Assembly: GCA_905221615.1 (NCBI GenBank)
Contig: CAJNDT010004569.1
Span: 1 to 64,000, forward strand
DNA length: 64,000 nt
Direction: 5' to 3'
Origin: Symbiodinium sp. CCMP2592
Lineage: Eukaryota > Sar > Dinophyceae > Suessiales > Symbiodiniaceae
The first letter of the stretch is position 1. Every line of letters begins with the position of its first letter. The notes under the pieces are model-generated. The model ran no database searches. It was not told where the DNA came from and worked only from the letters and a program-made list of their open reading frames with translations. Below, in pieces: positions 29,646 to 42,200 of this stretch. A program made the position numbers and the translations under genes.

Positions 29646-30034
29646 ATCTAGGGGTTTAGGGATTTAGGGGTTTGGGGGTTTGGGGGCTTGGGGGTTTGAG
29701 GGTCCGGGGTTTAGGGTTTGGTTTAGGGTTTAGGGGTTGAATATAGGGTTGTAGAATAACGTTTAAAGAACATGGAATGGAACGGTTCCGAAGTCGCCGA
29801 ACAACAACAGTAAACTGATGTACACTGTACGAACACGTTTGTGCTTGTTTGGGGTGCTATGTTCTTCTTTTTTCTTTGACGGTGTCAGCGTGCACAGGGT
29901 GTTACATATGCGTTCGCATACATACGGACGGAGTGAGGCAAATGCAGCTATGCCTGCATGCATACGCGTTTCTTTGCATGCTCTGTGGTCAATCTAAACG
30001 GCGAACTCTCGAAAAGGAAAAGGGCTGGCTTACG

Positions 30035-32844
30035 CTAGCCAGCTTCGGTGCGCCAGATCGGCAGGGGCCGCATTCGACGTGTCCGGGTCTTTGTCCCTTT
30101 GCTGCCTCTTTTCAATTCAGTGATGTCCTGTTGCATCAAGTATAGTAGTCCGTCTCTCGTATTCGGGTCCGCCTTTGTCATGTGGTCGTCGACTTTCTGT
30201 TTCATCTTTGCAGCTTCGGTTTCGCCGTATTTGGCGATGATTTCGATGCTCCTTTGGGGGGTTTAGGGTTTGGGCTTTAGGGATCTCGGGGGTTTAAGGG
30301 TTAGGGTTTGGGGTCTAGGGTTTGGGGTTTAGGGTTTAGGGGTTTAGAGGTTTAGGGTTTGGGGCTTAGGGTTTGGGGTTTCGGGGTTGAATGTAGGGTT
30401 GTAGAATAAGGTTCCTTTAAACGGTTATAGGGATGCTCCTTTGGGGGGTTTAGGGTTTAGGGTTTGGGGTTTACGGTTTGGGGGTTTAGGGGTTTGGGGG
30501 TCAGGGGTTTAGGGGTTTAGGGGTTTGGGGGTTAGGGGTTTAGGGGTTTAGGGGTGTAGGGGTTTAGGGGTTTGGGGTTTTGGGGTTTAGGGGTTTTGGG
30601 ATTTAGGGGTTTGGGGGTTGAGCGGTTTAGGGTTTAGGGGTTTTAGGGTTTAGGCGCTTAGGGTTTAGGGTTTAGGTCGCAAGAAAAGCCAAAGGACGTA
30701 GAGTCCAGATTCCGATCTGGGGCTTAGGGCCGTGAGGTTTGAAGGACTCTGAGTCTACATTGAGCTTTCGGGGCTTAGGATTTGACAAAGCATAGCAAAA
30801 TAGGGTTCGAGTTCCAGATCAGAAGTCAATCCCGAGGGGTCCATGTACCCAAATAGTATATACTTTGGCCCCAATGAACCTATATAGGGACTACTTTAAG
30901 GCCAATATGGAGCCTTAGGGAATCCAAATTGCCTCAAAGTCTGCGAAGTCTGTGCTGACATGTAAACCGGATTACAAATTCATTGGTACAACTTCGGGAC
31001 TCTGTGGAATGTTGTGTTACTGCCTTATGTAGCCCCAATAAAACCCAATAAGTACCCGCACGACGTTTCTGGATACTTAAATGGACCTTCTGGGGCGAAA
31101 TCTGACCCTAAACACTCCAAACTTCGCAATCGACGACCATACAAACCCTACAGCACCACATGGAGCCCTGGTCATGTAGGAACCTGATTAAGAAACCCTG
31201 GGTCTGCAACCCCCAAATACAAGGGTTCATATTTCAGGGACCCTAACAAAGGCCCGAGGTTTCTTAATTGGGTTCCTCCGCTTCCTACATTAGAAGGAGT
31301 CTTGAAAGCTCGGAGTACAACTTAATGTAGGAACCTGATTAAGAAGCCTTGGGCCTTTATTAGGGTGCCTTATATGAATCCTACTATTTTGGGGTTACAG
31401 GCCCAGAGTTTCTTAATCAGGTTCATACGTTACTTCGGCTGCCTTCACCTGCCGCACATCTTGCAGCATTTCCTGACCAGGCCAATGGAAGTTGGGGCCG
31501 AGTTAAACAGGGCCACAGATCTTGCGATGGCTAATGATTGGGGGGTTGGGAGCATAAGGCTTAAATTCGGGCTATAGGGTCCTAGGGGTATAGGGTTCTC
31601 GGGTTCCGAAACATGCGCCTTTTGTGTAAGCACAGACTTCCACAACGAACAAATGCACTGATTCTGCGTTTGCGGCAATTAAACTCTACGTCCTAAATCG
31701 TGATCACAATACGAGCGGTTCTAAACTCCAAACTCCAAATCCCGAGCCCTAAAACCCTAAACCCTAAACCCTGAACTCTATTCCCTAAGCCTAGAACCCC
31801 AAAATCCCCAAACTCAATCCCGCGAGCCCTAGGGGCCCGTAGTAATAGAATAGGGTGTTGGGGGTATATTATACTATACACGTAGAAGCCCTAATATATA
31901 CTTAAAGGATCATGGGACTTAGTATGTAAAGTTATTAAGCCTGAACCTTCAACCCTAACCCTGATGGTCTGAAGGCCCTACCTTTTTCAGGACTTATACT
32001 ACTATTTGCTTAAGAAACCACCAAAAACAAAAATAATAATCCCTATATTACATCCATAAGGATTTTTTTTATTTGTTGGGGGTTCTTAAGCAAATAGTAG
32101 TATATAAGATAATCATAAGAAGGAACCCTAAAAAGGTAGGTTCTTCAGGGTTAAGGTATGCCCTAAAATTTTATTACACCCCAATCCCAAATGAACCAAG
32201 AGTCTTTGCCTCTCCATGCACACCCTACCACAGGACTTTAGGGGTCCATTTAGGCATCAACGTCTATAAACAAGAACTACTTGGACCCTAGGGGTTTGCC
32301 GTCCCCACAGCCCTCTAAACCCTAAACCCTAAAATCTTTAACCCTAAACTGGGATGGCTTTTAGAGCCCGTTGGAAAATATTAGTGTAAATATATATATA
32401 TATATATATATATATAGAGGATCCTTATGAACCCTAAAAGGAAAATATCTAAATAACACAAAGGCCTACCCGGTCAACCATAAGAATCTCCGAGTCTTTG
32501 TCGTTTCCATGTACTCCTTCTTCCCGGACTTGGCCCTTACCCAGACCCCCCGGGAGGATCCTCTAATTTGGGGGCTTAGTAGGGTTCCTTAAAGGGCTCC
32601 TTTAATGAATCTTTTAGGGTTTAGGGTTGAGGGATCTATAAGGAAAGTAGATCCCCTAATTTGGGGCCCTATACTACTAAGGGTACTTTATAGGAAGCCC
32701 CATTGAGGGATCTACTTCTTGGATCCTCCCGTGGGTCTCGGTAGTCGCCTTAGTCTTCGCCTTCTCCATGAAGAAGGAACCGCCGTAGCCGTGATGGCCC
32801 CAGGACTCGACGGAGCCATCTCCTCGAACCGCCTCAGCAAGCTG
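30035..32844 (-). CDS. 3' end of an unidentified split gene, Lys/Glu-rich C-terminus
   Basis: Three exons join in frame: 32844-32726, 32535-32491, 30248-30035, ending TAG at 30037-30035. Lengths 119, 45 and 214 nt give phases 0/2, 2/2 and 2/stop. Both introns start with GA (GATCCA, GAGATT) and end AG. The first exon has AVRGDGSVESWGHHGYGG, which resembles the RCC1-like repeat of the neighbour, then MEKAKTK. The last exon begins SIEIIAKYGETEAAKMKQ and continues charged and helical to RTEAG. No domain is recognised for the tail. Upstream exons should lie between 32845 and 36209 but I could not place them securely. Confidence 0.5.
30256..30680. repeat. Degenerate TTTAGGGG-rich tract
   Basis: Long G-rich tract of TTTAGGG/TTTGGGG variants directly upstream (on the minus strand) of exon 30248-30035. 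It could form G-quadruplexes on the plus strand. Confidence 0.85.
31999..32100. mobile_element. MITE, CTACTATTTGCTTAAG family, copy 1
   Basis: About 102 bp with terminal inverted repeats CTACTATTTGCTTAAGAA. Flanked by a 4-bp duplication TATA (31995-31998 and 32101-32104). It sits inside another inverted-repeat element whose arms are near 31955-31998 and 32101-32155. Confidence 0.85.
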
Positions 32845-32869
32845 CTCTTAAAGGCGCCTGTAACGGAGC

Positions 32870-33045
32870 CTGTAGGGGCTCCTTTACGGAATCCTTGAAA
32901 GGCTCCTTTAAGGGATCCTTTACGGATTCATCTAAGGGGATCCTTTATAAGGGGTCCTTTCAGGGATCGATAAGGGTTCCTCTAAGGGATCCTTAGGGGT
33001 TCCTCCAATGGATCTTTAGGGTTCCTTTGCAGAGCCCCCCAAGTA
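32870..33045. repeat. Diverged GGATCCTTTA-rich short repeat
   Basis: Many copies of (A)AGGGATCCTTTA-like words, 15-20 bp apart, just upstream of exon 32844-32726. Confidence 0.65.
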
Positions 33046-33595
33046 TCCTTTAATAGAGGCCTTATGGTGCTTAATGCGGGGTCTAGGCTGCGTACCGTGT
33101 TTTATTGGTTTCTCTTTTCATAGGGTTTAAGGATTAGGGATTGAGGGGTTTAGGATTTAGTGTTTAGGGTTGAGGTTGTGAAACATACTTCTGGGGTTTA
33201 GGGATACGAGGTTTCGGGTGGAGAGGCTTTGGCTTCAGGGTTGCAGGGTTTGAGATGTAGAGCTTATAGGGTTTAGAGCTTAGAGCTGTGTCTTGTCCTA
33301 ACGGCCCAAGTTCCGGAACTAGCACGGGGGCAGGTCTCAACCAGGGCTCGCCTCAAACCTGAAACCCCCGGACCTTAATAATTCGAACATGGTCGTGGGG
33401 CAAACAATCGTATGATAATAATGAGGCACCCGAAAGAGGCATCTATATTCGAGGTCTCTTTATATTAATGGTACCATTTTTTGCATTATTCGGTTTTGAG
33501 CTGCAAAGTGAAACGGTGAAAATCAGAACCACGCGAAGAATAGCCTCAGTCCCGACCACTAGACACAGAGAGGAGCCCCGGAACCCCAAAGGGAT

Positions 33596-33750
33596 TAGGG
33601 CTTAGGGTTTAGGGTTTAAGGTTCAGGGTTTAAGGTTTAGGGTTTAAGGTTTGGGGTTTAAGGTGTAGGGTTTAAGGTTTAGGATTTAAGGTTTGGGTTT
33701 AAGGTTTAGGGTTCAAGGTTTGGGTTTAAGGTTTAGGGTTTAAGGTCTGC
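33596..33750. repeat. TTTAAGG/TTTAGGG alternating repeat
   Basis: GGGTTTAAGGTTTA-type units, about 14 bp period, roughly ten copies. Confidence 0.85.
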
Positions 33751-34547
33751 GCCGTCTTAATGCTTCAAAATCAACCGGGCTTGCTTTGCTACACTTCTCG
33801 ATTTGGGATGTTGATTTACGGGTTAGTGTTTACGGGTCAGGGACCGGAGGAAAGGAAAAAAGGAAATTGCACCTTTTCCTTCGCCCAAAGCACCAGAAAC
33901 AAATCAGAAAATACACCTTCCCGTGCACTGCGGAAATCCCAAGGCTCCTAGGGCTTATAGGGTTTAGGCTCCATGTCACCTCCAAAATGTAGGATTATAA
34001 ATCCTTAATCTGGGTTAGAATTATAGACAGATGTAGTTACCCTAACTACAACCCGACTTAAAAACACGCATGAACCTGCAAGTAGGGCCTCGCTATAGTC
34101 TCTATGTTTGGATCCTGTCCGGGATCTATACAGGCTTGTGGTGTAAGAAGTCTAGGGCATAAGTTTATTTCTGGTGAACCACTCTTCAGGGCCACCAAAC
34201 AAGGGACTACGAGGAGACGGGAGGCAAACGGAGGCAGCCCATAACGGTGGTACCTATTAGGGTTTAAGATGCAGGCCGTAGGTTGGTTTGGCATGAACTG
34301 CACATGCGACCCTGCAAATTTGGATCTCGTGTCTCGCAGGAAATAGATTCTATCCCAAAGCAGCATTAGAACGCCCACTTTTTCTCCACAATCGCCCTGT
34401 GGCGCAGTGGGCTAAGTCCCGTCGTCCGGCTTAGCCAGACAGACGTGAGTCACTGCAGTGCTGTAGCAATCGGTAGGATGCCGGCACTCACAAATCAGCA
34501 TCTATCAGCGGCTGGTGGGTTCTTATGTGTGATGATGTGCTGGATAT

Positions 34548-34637
34548 GGGAGTTTCCAAAAATCGGGGACCCTAATATGGCACCCTATTGAGTTATAAGG
34601 ACCCCAAAACAAGGTACCCCGATTTTCGGAAACTCCC
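34548..34637. mobile_element. MITE, GGGAGTTTCC family
   Basis: About 90 bp, ends GGGAGTTTCC and GGAAACTCCC, flanked by ATAT/ATAC. Confidence 0.75.
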
Positions 34638-35114
34638 ATACGGCTCTGTTCTAAAGCCCTTGCAACCTACAGGTTCACGGCTCTCGAACCACGTCCTGTC
34701 AACGAACCGCGGGAACCCGAGCACCGTCAGCCTAAACAAAGAGCCGAAGTACAACCATAAAACACAAAATCCTACCAGGACCCTCCTTGTGCCCTCAAAT
34801 AGGGGTATATGGCCCCAAATAATGGACATGGAGGGTCTAGGTATATGCCCAGATGTTCATTCCATAGACTCCAAGAACCCTGAAAACCATTGATAAATAC
34901 ATAGAACCTTACGCCCAACCGCACTTCTGAATCAGAGAACCTAAACCTCCAAAACCTGCGCTGCTGGACCCTACATAGACGCATACACCCGGAACCCCAA
35001 CCTGTTTCCGCAAACTCTACAAAAAGAATAGGTTTTGACCCCTTGATTAGAGGGTCTAAGGTCTAACCTCTAAAGCAGTAATTAGGTTTTTGTAGCCCCA
35101 GTATTTTCCCTAAA

Positions 35115-35240
35115 CCCTATAGAGCCCTTATCGGAGCCCTTAAAGGAAGCCTTCTAGATATAGACCCCTTATAGGAGCCCTTAAAGGAAACCTTATAGAT
35201 ATAGACCCCTTATAGGAGCCCTTAAAGGAAACCTTAAACC
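35115..35240. repeat. 51-bp tandem repeat
   Basis: GAGCCCTTAAAGGAAACCTT plus ATAGATATAGACCCCTTATAG, about two and a half copies. Confidence 0.8.
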
Positions 35241-35408
35241 CTAAACCCCTTATAAATCCCTTCAAAGGAACCCGAAAGACCCGAACCCCTCAGGCTGCCC
35301 TCAGGCGCCTCAGCTCTCTTTGCTCCTGTCTGAAGCCCTACTACAGCTACTATATATGGGCGCTTATAAACAGAATAGGGTTCCCTTTAAAGGGATCCCC
35401 AAAAAATA

Positions 35409-35515
35409 TTGTATAGGGGCCTTAATAATTAGAGTAGGGTTTTGGGGCATTTTATTCTATTAGTATAATAAGGAACCACCAAAATGGTATTGGTAATTAC
35501 TCAGGCGCCTGTATT
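35409..35515. mobile_element. MITE-like repeat, TAGGGGCCTTAATAATTAGA family
   Basis: About 105 bp beginning TATAGGGGCCTTAATAATTAGA and ending TTACT...GGCGCCTGTATTA. Similar copies, more or less decayed: 23037-23145, 27905-27990, 35780-35890, 35955-36040, 49635-49740, 53640-53739, 61430-61555 and 62275-62335. It is one of the most frequent repeats in the window. Confidence 0.7.
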
Positions 35516-36049
35516 ACCCTAAGTGTCCGAGTACCGAAGTATCATATACTCCAACAGATACACACTAATCGGTTACAAGAACCCAAGTACATGTTTTTGT
35601 TGATATCCTTTGGACCCGCCGGGTTATAAGGGCCTTGCAAACATAGAAAGACCAAAACTCAAGTGAACCCTAAACCGTACACCTTCTTTACCCTAGACAT
35701 GTACAGTAACCCTTATTGCACATCTTCAAAGGAACCCCTAACACATATGAAAATCCTTTCCTTAACTTGAAGTAACCCTTAAGGCAGCCTTAATAATTAG
35801 AACAAGGCGTTGGTGCCCATTACACTATATTTATAACAAGGAATGCCAAAATAGTACAGGTCATTACTAAGGGCCCCTACATTAGGCCACCTGTAACCAT
35901 GAACCCTAAACGGCCTAATTAGGGTTCCTTTAAAGGGGCCCTATAAGGGTACTACATAATACTATAGGGGCCTTCATAATTAGAATAAGGTTTTAGGGCT
36001 CATTATACTCTAGTCACTAGTCATAGTAAGGAGCCCCGGCCCTTAAGAC

Positions 36050-36196
36050 CCCCCTAAACCCTTAACCCTAAACCCTAAATCCTAAACCCTAAACCCTAAA
36101 TCCTAAATCCTAAACCCTAAACCCTAAACCCTAAGTCCTAAACCCTAAAAAACCCTAAATCCTAAACCCTAAACCCTAAACCCTAAACCCTAAACG
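36050..36196. repeat. CCCTAAA array just after the P450 stop codon
   Basis: About 145 bp of CCCTAAA with CCTAAAT variants, ending 14 bp past the TAG in the transcription direction. Confidence 0.9.
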
Positions 36197-36209
36197 GCGC
36201 TTAAGAACC

Positions 36210-39200
36210 CTAGGCCGCCTCGACCGAAAATTCAGGAAAAGGATGCGCCCTGGTCAGCAGAGGTTGCCTCGAACTTGTTTGCATTGAGAAGCTTCAAGTT
36301 CAGTTTAGGGTTCAGGGTTCAGGGTTTAGGGGTTTGGGGGTTGAGGGGCTCAGGGGCTTAGGGGTTTGGGGGGTTTGGGGAATTTAGGGTTCCGGAATCT
36401 CAGGGTTTCAGGGGTTTAGGGGTTTCACTAAACTACAAGAGCAAAAAAAAGCTTAAAGGTTGTGTATTGGGGATGTAAGAGCTTGAAGCTCAGTGTAGGG
36501 ACCCATTACGGGTTCCTTTAAGTGTTCCTCTAAGGTCTAGGGCTTTAGGGTTCAGGGGTTTAATGGGTTTGGGAAATTTTTTTGGGGGGGTTCGGGTTAG
36601 GGGTTTAAAAGTTTGGGGTTTGGGTGCAGAGGTGTTTGAGGCCACAGGGTTTCTTGGGTTTTGAAGCATGTTATGGGTGCTAGAGGGGGGGGCGACGGTA
36701 CATACGGTTTTTACAGGTCAGGGCTGTAGAAGGGGGTGTTAAGTTGTTGAAAAGGTGCAGGCTGTGACTTGAGGCAACAACGTGAAGGACGATATCTTCA
36801 TGCTGCAAAAAACGCTAGGCATAACCATGCTCATCATAATGCGCCACAACCTTCGTCCTAGACATTCATCCGTCTAGTTCTTCGTAGGGACTGGGGGAAT
36901 GGATTATGAAGACTATCAGTGGGGATTATATAGGGACTACTATAGGGATCCATTCCCCCCATTCCCTACTAAGCACCAGACAGACATTCGCAAACCCGAA
37001 AGCCATGGGCTTGTACTGTAGCGAACTCAGATAGTTTCCGAAAGCGTCCAGAGCTTTAAGAGCCGGAAACACGCTCTGCACTAACTCTAAATTCTGCGGA
37101 TGGGCAAAAGCCTGCAATAATTTGTGCACACTGAACGACAGAACATATGGGATGTGATGATTCAGGCCCCAGTATCACACTGCACAAGTCTCGAACATAT
37201 TCTGATAGAACCCTCAAAAACCTGTATAGCTCGCTACAGAATTCTAGAAAACCCCTCTAACTCCTTAACTCCCTGCAAAATCCTAGAAAACCATTGTAAG
37301 CCACCATGATGGAAACGGTGCAAAACCCTTGCCTGAAACACTAAACCCCAAACCCTACTTGGAGGCTCATGATTAATAATAAGTGGGGCTATAGGTAAGA
37401 TAACCATATTCATAACCCAAATTAGGGGACTTATAACCCTACTTGGAGGCTCATGGGTAGTTATAAGTGGGGTTCTATGTAGGATAAACTATATTTATAA
37501 CCCAGATTAGGGGACTTACAACCCTACTTATAACTACCCATGAACCTCCAAGTAAGGTGCTCCTTGTGATAACTATAGCATAATCGGCCCCGAAACCCCC
37601 TTCTGATTAGTAAGGCTCCAGTAGTATGGTGGTTGATGAAGAACACCCCACCTGGACCCCAAAGAACCTACCTTTTTGGGGCTCCTTTTTATGACTTCGT
37701 TTATGTAAGTCAGTACAACTGTAGGCTATCCGGGTTAAGGCAAAATTTCGTTATGGAAGTCATTAAAGAGGTAGGTTATTCGGGGTTAAGGCAAAATTTC
37801 GTTATGGAAGTCATTACAAAGGTAGGTTATTCGGGGTTAAGGCAAAGCCGAATGGAGCCATTATGATTTCGTTATGGAAGTCATTATAAAGGTAGGTTCT
37901 TCGGGGTTACGGCAAACCCCGAGGGAGCCAAGTAGCAAGTTCCTCCAGGAAGTTTGGTCTTCTTTCATGCTGATGCGCCAGTCCCGGACCAAGCCTTGCT
38001 CCGAAGGTAAGGTCACGGTTTAGGGTTTAGGGTTTAGGGGCTTAGGGTTTAGGGGGTTTGGGGGTTTGGGGTTTAGGGGATAGGGGTTTAGGGTTTACGG
38101 GTTCGGGGTTTAGGGTTTAGGGCCCCAAAAAAGCACATAAGCAAAACAAAGGGATAGGGATATCCCATATTATGGACCCCCTTATCATGAAGCCCAATAT
38201 GGTAGGGATATCCCTATAGAATGCTATGCTCATGTGCTTTTGGGGGTCCCTACGTTTAGAGTTGAGGGTTTAGAGTTTAAGGGGTAACCCTAGTACCCAA
38301 ACAGGGATCCCCGTAGGGTTCCTTTAAGGGTTCCTTTCAGGGTACGATCAGGGTTTTGGGGTTTGGGGCCCCTAGGAGCGGATACCACCTAAACCCTAGA
38401 ATTCTAGAACTCTTAGCGTCCATGTACCCAAATAGAATATACTTTGGCCTTAAAGCACTCCCTATATAGGTACATTGGGACCAAAGTGTCCACTATTTGG
38501 GCACATGGACGCTTGGGGGAATTCCTCTGCGGCGAGAGGCGGGCAATCGCCGCACTGAGCTCGAGGTCGGCGACGCGACCTCCCGGCGAAAACTGCGGGG
38601 TTAAAGGGCTTTAGGGGTTTTTGAAGGGTTTGTTTAAGGGTTACTTAGGGTTTAGGGGCATAGGGATGCTTAGGGTTTATAAGGTTAAGGTTTAGGGCCG
38701 GTTGGTGTGATGCGCTTGGGGTTGTTTGTGAAGGTAATTAGGGTCTGTGGCCTCAATGGTTTGAAAGACGTTCCCCCCCACCCCGAGCGTGGACTGCATG
38801 CGTGCACGCAAAAACAGAAGTGGGAAACAGGCCGGGGTGGGGGGGGGAGTGGGGGGGGGCCGGGGCGGGCGGCGTTAAGCTCATGTAAACCTGCACCACC
38901 AACCACAACGGCGTTAGGCTAGAATTCCAGTGCATACAGATTTGGATATAAATCGTGACAACATGATACATGCCAAAGCTGCGACAGTTCGTGCTGATCC
39001 CAACAACGCTTGAAGCCCACACAATGCACACTTTGTTCTTCGAGGGTCTTTCCTTGCTAACCCTACCTTAACCCCAAATAACCTACCTTTTGAAGGACTG
39101 ATATTGTATAAAGAAATCATGACAAGGAACTCTAGAAAGGGTAGGTTCTTTGGTCCAGGCCTTAACCCCGAATAACCTACCTATTGAAGGACTGATATTA

Positions 39201-42200
39201 TATAAAGAAATCATGACAAGGAACCCCAAAAATTGTTTGTTCTTTGGGGTCAAAGTAATCCCTAAGCTTCCACAAACGGGCCTCCCAGGCACATGCGGGC
39301 CCCAAAGGAGAAAGGTGTGGCTAGCAGCTTGTCATCGATCACCTGGGAGGCTCTACGACTCAACCTTGCTTCGAGGATCATGGGACTTAGTAATTAGGTT
39401 ATAACTGGGGTTATAAGTCCCCTAAGTGGGGTTATCATAATTATAACCTACTTATAACCTTACTTACTAAGTCCCATGAGCCTTCAAGTGGGTTCTTGTT
39501 AAGGAGTTGGACTTAAGCTAAGCTACCATAATTCAGGGCTCCTTTAGGGGATCTATAGGGGTTCAATACAGGATTTAGGGCATTTAGGGGTCAAGGGATT
39601 CAGTCTAAGTTGCTCCCAAATAAGGAAACCATATTATTTACTATAGATCCTTATTATGGTAACTTGGAGTAAACTCCTTAACAAGAACCCAAAATGTTGA
39701 GGGTGCGTCTAGGGTGTCGGCTTTGTATGATGTGTCCGTAACGGCTATGGCGGTTTGGTCTCAATACTTTCGTTCGCGGACTGTTGCAAGATGCCCATAG
39801 GCCCCAAAGTAGTTCCATTTGGGGATTACCTAACAGGATTCTATATATGAACCCCAAAAAGGAACGACTTTAGGGCCTTAGGATGCAGGGTCTGGGGACT
39901 TGGGTTCTGGGTCGGAGAAGACCTGACTGAGGCTTACTTGGGTTTAGGGTTTAGGGTTTAGGGTTGGGGGTTTGGTGTCCTGGGTTTTGGGTCGTGGGTT
40001 TAGGGGTTTAGGGTATAAGGCTCGAGGCTTCGGATAGTCCAGATCTCACTCTAGACACATATTCACCAACAAGGTATACGATGGTACACGGCTTGTTCAT
40101 GTCAAGGTAGGAACCCTCAGGCGTGCTGCAAACTTTGTGGAGAAAACCAACAACTGCAGATCGCAGAAAAGAGCCCCAAACCGTGGCAAAATGATGGTCT
40201 GGGAGATGGGACAAAGCCGTGCAGAATGAGCGAACAGTTCAGGGAGCACCTTGCATCCTAAACCCCCACCCACGGGAAACTATGCTATCCCGAAAGCCTT
40301 GTGACATCTTAAATCTTGGACTCCATCTGCGAGGGCGTTCAATCATCTAAGTCATAGCAACTCTAGTTGTTAAGGCCATGTTGTGACCATGCTGAATCTG
40401 CAGAAGCTGGCCAGAAGCGAAGGCTCGGATCCCGAATGGTCTCCCAGCCCTCCCGATCGTGATCCCTAGCCTAAACTCCATATGAGCCCCATAACCCATA
40501 GACTCATGAAAAAAGCCCTTAACCTGCAAATCCCTAAACCCTAAACTCCATACAGCCTAAACCCCATAAACCCCAGACCCCTATACCTGGAAAGCCTTAA
40601 ACCCTAATTATAGAAATCTTGTAGGAACCATGATAGGAACCCTGATAGTATCTTAATGTAGAAACCTGATAAAGAAACCCAGGGCCTATAAACACCAAAA
40701 TAGTAAGATTCATATAAAGAACCCTAATTTAGGCCCAAGGTTTCTGAATCAGGTTCCAACAACAAAAACTCTAAACTCCTAAACCCTACAATAAAGTACA
40801 TTACAATGACTCCCCAAACCTTATAGGAACCATGATAGGGACCCTTATAAAACCCTAAACAAGGCAAGCGATCGACCCCCTCCCCCCACCTCGGCTTCGG
40901 TTCCTTTGCGAGCCTCGACGGCATCTGGCAGCCATCGCTCCGGCTTGAACTGCGAAGGATCCTCCCCATGGACAAACAGGGCTCTAGCTTGGTCTGAATA
41001 CAGTAGAAGCCAGAAAGTTGGAATATCATTATCGTAACCCCTTTAAGGTAAATTATAGGGGATCCTACCATTAATCCATATTCCAACTTTCTGGAGTTCC
41101 CTTTATGTATATACCTGTATATAGATAAACACTTCGAAAGCTGTCTTATCTCCGTAGCTACTCCTTAGCTTTTGGGGGATGATAGTTTTAATGGTAGCTG
41201 GTAGTATGAAGCCCTCTATAGATTGAAGTAAACCCTGCTGCAGCCCAAACCCTAACCCTAATTGGAAATCCGCTGTACTGCTACAAGCATCACTACGCTC
41301 GTCTAGGTCTCGGTAACGTTCGAAGTACGTCAGTCGGGGTCATTACGCAGACGTAGTGTTTTGCGGCCCTACCAACTATTTCAGTGTCATGATCCTTGAG
41401 AAAATGCAAGTTCCAAGCATTAATCCCTGCCTCTGACACCCCCATCCTGCACCAGAGACATAACAGATGCGTAATACGTAGCGGAGAACCATACCAGGGC
41501 CCCACCCGGTACCCCTTAATAGAATCCTTGTGGTCCTGAATAGTGGGTATTTGGGGACTGGACGCGGGTAGCTGGGGGCTCTAGGTAAGCCCAAAAACCT
41601 GAACCACTACAATCCTGCCCTAAGAGTCTATGTGCCCCAAAAGTATATACATTGGCCTCAATGCAGTCCCTATGTTGGTACTTTGGCGCCAAAGTATATA
41701 CTATTTGGGTACATGGACCCTTCGGGCTGTAAAGGGGCAGCAAAGTGGGACAGCAAATAGGTCTCCTCGACGTACTTCGGATCGTTCTGCAAGGAGTAAA
41801 CGTTGAAGCCAACTTGGGTCCCTGTGGCGGCGGGACTTCGGTTGTTGCGCTCAGGGTCCAAAGGATCCAATGATAAGGAGGACTAAACGACGGGTTCTAT
41901 CAGGATGCTGTATTGCGATTTGAGAGAGGTGTGGTTAGCTAAGGCGTGAAGCGGCTCTGCTGTCCGCTTTCCCTGCTGGGGGACTGACACAGAAGAAGGG
42001 AAGTGAAAGCCGTGAGGAAGGGATGATGACGTTGTGTGTCTACTTCCGGGGTTGGTTGCGATAATGTTGCAGGTGACCTTGCGATTATGGTCATTCTCAT
42101 GACCCTGACTTCAACCGTGAGGGCAATGTTAATGAGCTTGCCAAACTACCTCCCCCACATATACCCGATTGTATCATTCAGTCAAAAGCGGAGGGCGCGG

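Larger units (their letters stand above)
32845..36209. other. Region between the P450 stop and the first placed exon of the next gene
   Basis: Holds a TTTAAGG array, MITEs, CCCTAAA tracts and the 51-bp repeat. The upstream exons of the unidentified gene should be here. Weak exon-like pieces on the minus strand are near 34727-34690 (LTVLGFPRFVD) and 35325-35300 (EQRELRRLR); neither is secure. The strand 34378-34058 is open for 106 codons but has no recognisable motif. Confidence 0.35.

Noticed and set aside
31640..31690. Plus-strand reading TDSAFAAIK resembling the RCC1-like motif
   Set aside because: Opposite strand to all other exons, short, and no neighbouring exon in phase was found.
34058..34378. 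106-codon minus-strand frame
   Set aside because: No motif, no splice context that links it to neighbours, and it overlaps decayed repeats.
34392..34470. tRNA-like A box (TGGCGCAGTGGG) and a hairpin
   Set aside because: No B box, no acceptor stem and no clear anticodon arm. At most a fragment of a tRNA-derived SINE.
36232..36300. Alternative last-exon frame ending FEATSADQGASFS
   Set aside because: It does not fit the phase of the preceding exon, while the chosen frame gives the PFPEF ending typical of P450s.
37936..38006. Plus-strand exon with TAG acceptor and GTAAGG donor
   Set aside because: The minus-strand reading (GLVRDWRISMKEDQTSW) fits the P450 C-terminus and joins in phase on both sides; the plus-strand signals are coincidental.
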